Part shown: positions 4,830-6,032 of the stretch, one piece after another | How positions within the stretch are numbered: position 1 is the stretch's first letter | How the letters are laid out: each line of letters opens with the position of its first letter | From: Actinomycetota bacterium | GTDB lineage: Bacteria; Actinomycetota; Acidimicrobiia; Acidimicrobiales; Ilumatobacteraceae | DNA: 6,032 nucleotides | Direction of reading: 5' to 3' | Assembly: GCA_016870295.1 (NCBI GenBank) | Contig: VGBY01000067.1 | Location: 1 to 6,032, forward strand | Notes under the pieces: generated by a model | What the model was told of the DNA's origin: nothing | Seen by the model: only the letters and a program-made list of their open reading frames with translations | Database searches by the model: none | Program-made: the position numbers and the translations under genes

Positions 4830-6032
4830 CCGCCCACCCGACGCGTCTTTGTTCAGACGCTTGGCGAGGTGCAGACCTTCGAGCACGAATTCAACGGCGC
4901 TCGCGACTGCAGCAGGTGACTCGTCACCGTCGACGAGGGCGAGGGCGAGCGTGCGCAACGCGGGTACTTCGGTGGCGAACTTGACGAGTTCGCCCGACGA
5001 GACGTCTTCGCCGGTGTTGGCGGTGGCGCCCGCCTCGAACGCGGCGAGCACGTCCCGCGTCTTGTCACCCGACACCCGACGCTTGTACACCTGTAACACG
5101 GCGCCCCGCACGATTTGTTCGAATACTGCGCCGTCGCGACCTTCATCCACGCTCTCAATTTCGATCTTTCCGGCGGTCGAAGCCACGAGCGCATCGAGGT
5201 CGCACACGCGGGGGGCGACAACCGACTCCTTGGCCAACAGTCCGCGTCGCATCGCATTGGCGGCGAGCAACTCGTGGTTGCTCACCGAGAGCCGCACGCT
5301 TACGCCGCTGCGTTGACTGACGTTCGCGTTGCCACGCGCGAGATGAGTGATCTCCGCGACGATGTCTTCCATGAACGACGGGAAGCGCACCTGCACATCG
5401 CCGATCGTTGCGGGCCGGGCCTCTTGTCGCACGATCTGCACTTCGGTGGCCACGTCAAGTGGATAGTGCGTGCGTATCTGGCTGCCGAAGCGGTCCTTCA
5501 GCGGGGTGATGATGCGCCCGCGATTGGTGTAGTCCTCGGGGTTTGCCGACGCCACCAACAACACGTCGAGCGGTAGGCGAATCTTGTAGCCGCGCACCTG
5601 CACGTCGCGCTCTTCCAACACGTTGAGCAAACCGACTTGAATGCGCTCGCTGAGGTCGGGCAGTTCGTTGATGGCAAAGATGCCGCGATTGGTGCGCGGC
5701 ACGAGGCCATAGTGCAGGGTGAGTTCGTCGCTGAGGTAGCGACCTTCGGCCACCTTGATCGGGTCGACTTCGCCGATCAGGTCGGCAATCGACGTATCGG
5801 GCGTGGCAAGTTTTTCGCCGTAACGATCGTCGCGGTGCACCCATTCGATCGGAGTGTCGTTGCCGCGATCGCGCACGAAATCGCGCGCGTAGCGAGACAC
5901 GGGGTGATACGGGTCATCGTTGATCTCGCTTCCGGCAACGACGGGCATCCATTCATCGAGCAGCCCGGTGAGCGAGCGGATGATGCGCGTCTTGCCTTGG
6001 CCACGTTCGCCGAGAAACACGATGTCGTGCCC
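4797..6032 (-). CDS. MoxR/ChlI-like AAA+ ATPase, 5' partial (truncated by window edge)
   Basis: The frame is open to the right edge, giving 411 visible residues; the N-terminus lies outside the window, and the GTG at 6020 lies within the Walker A strand, so it is not the start. Counting from the edge, Walker A is GERGQGKT (8-15), the Walker B region is GIFAINELPDL (117-127), the sensor 1 region is ASANPEDYTNRG (161-172), and PLKDRFG (177-183) probably holds the arginine finger. The Walker B position usually occupied by Asp is N122, followed by the catalytic-type E123. Segments such as LLNVLEERDVQVRGY and RTHYPLD match, from memory, Rv0958 of M. tuberculosis, often labelled a magnesium-chelatase subunit. 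It is more safely described as a MoxR-class ATPase that remodels a client together with the VWA protein encoded at 2196-4211. The C-terminal 100 residues form the helical lid and tail. True magnesium chelation is unlikely without other bacteriochlorophyll genes nearby. Confidence 0.9.
   Translation of the reverse strand, partial: GHDIVFLGERGQGKTRIIRSLTGLLDEWMPVVAGSEINDDPYHPVSRYARDFVRDRGNDTPIEWVHRDDRYGEKLATPDTSIADLIGEVDPIKVAEGRYLSDELTLHYGLVPRTNRGIFAINELPDLSERIQVGLLNVLEERDVQVRGYKIRLPLDVLLVASANPEDYTNRGRIITPLKDRFGSQIRTHYPLDVATEVQIVRQEARPATIGDVQVRFPSFMEDIVAEITHLARGNANVSQRSGVSVRLSVSNHELLAANAMRRGLLAKESVVAPRVCDLDALVASTAGKIEIESVDEGRDGAVFEQIVRGAVLQVYKRRVSGDKTRDVLAAFEAGATANTGEDVSSGELVKFATEVPALRTLALALVDGDESPAAVASAVEFVLEGLHLAKRLNKDASGGRAVYRSRSMSV

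Noticed and set aside
4797..6032. The ATPase as a true magnesium chelatase subunit for (bacterio)chlorophyll synthesis
   Set aside because: No pigment-synthesis genes are visible, the pairing with a Rv0959-like VWA protein is typical of non-photosynthetic actinobacteria, and the Walker B segment differs from that of ChlI.

Overview
The window looks like the chromosome of a moderately high-GC actinobacterium. The main evidence is a WhiB-family iron-sulfur regulator, a class found essentially only in Actinobacteria and their phages. The MoxR-type AAA+ ATPase and long VWA protein also closely resemble, from memory, the adjacent mycobacterial pair Rv0958/Rv0959. A long Ppx/GppA protein with a C-terminal HD-like domain, next to a short tatA, would suit a deep lineage such as Acidimicrobiia, but that placement is inference. 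Nothing indicates a mobile element, phage, CRISPR array or RNA gene. The window is almost fully coding: the largest gap is the 144 bases upstream of whiB.

Layout. Bases 1-1458 (+): Ppx/GppA-family phosphatase, missing its N-terminus. Bases 1527-1715 (-): tatA, convergent with ppx. A strong + strand intrinsic terminator at 1539-1571 lies inside the tatA coding sequence and probably ends the ppx transcript. Bases 1773-2051 (-): whiB-type regulator starting at GTG. Bases 2052-2195: the whiB upstream region, with three iteron-like 12-mers, a possible promoter and a 10-bp inverted repeat around the stop codon of the next gene. Bases 2196-4211 (-): 671-residue VWA protein with a complete MIDAS motif. 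Bases 4238-4789 (+): stand-alone class III adenylate cyclase, divergent from the VWA gene across 26 bases. Bases 4797-6032 (-): MoxR-like AAA+ ATPase, running off the right edge, whose stop codon is 7 bases from the cyclase stop.

How the genes relate. The AAA+ ATPase and the VWA protein are the likely functional pair: MoxR-type ATPases work with MIDAS-containing VWA proteins to remodel, load metals into or mature client proteins, as ChlI and ChlD do in magnesium chelatase. Here the pair is split by a cyclase gene on the opposite strand, so the VWA gene's upstream region overlaps the start of the cyclase gene. This is the most distinctive arrangement in the window. TatA (protein export), WhiB (redox-linked transcription control) and Ppx (polyphosphate or ppGpp metabolism) are housekeeping or regulatory genes with no evident shared pathway. 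I found no clearly new system. The points worth follow-up are the interleaved MoxR/cyclase/VWA layout, the iterons before whiB, and terminator or hairpin structures embedded in gene ends.
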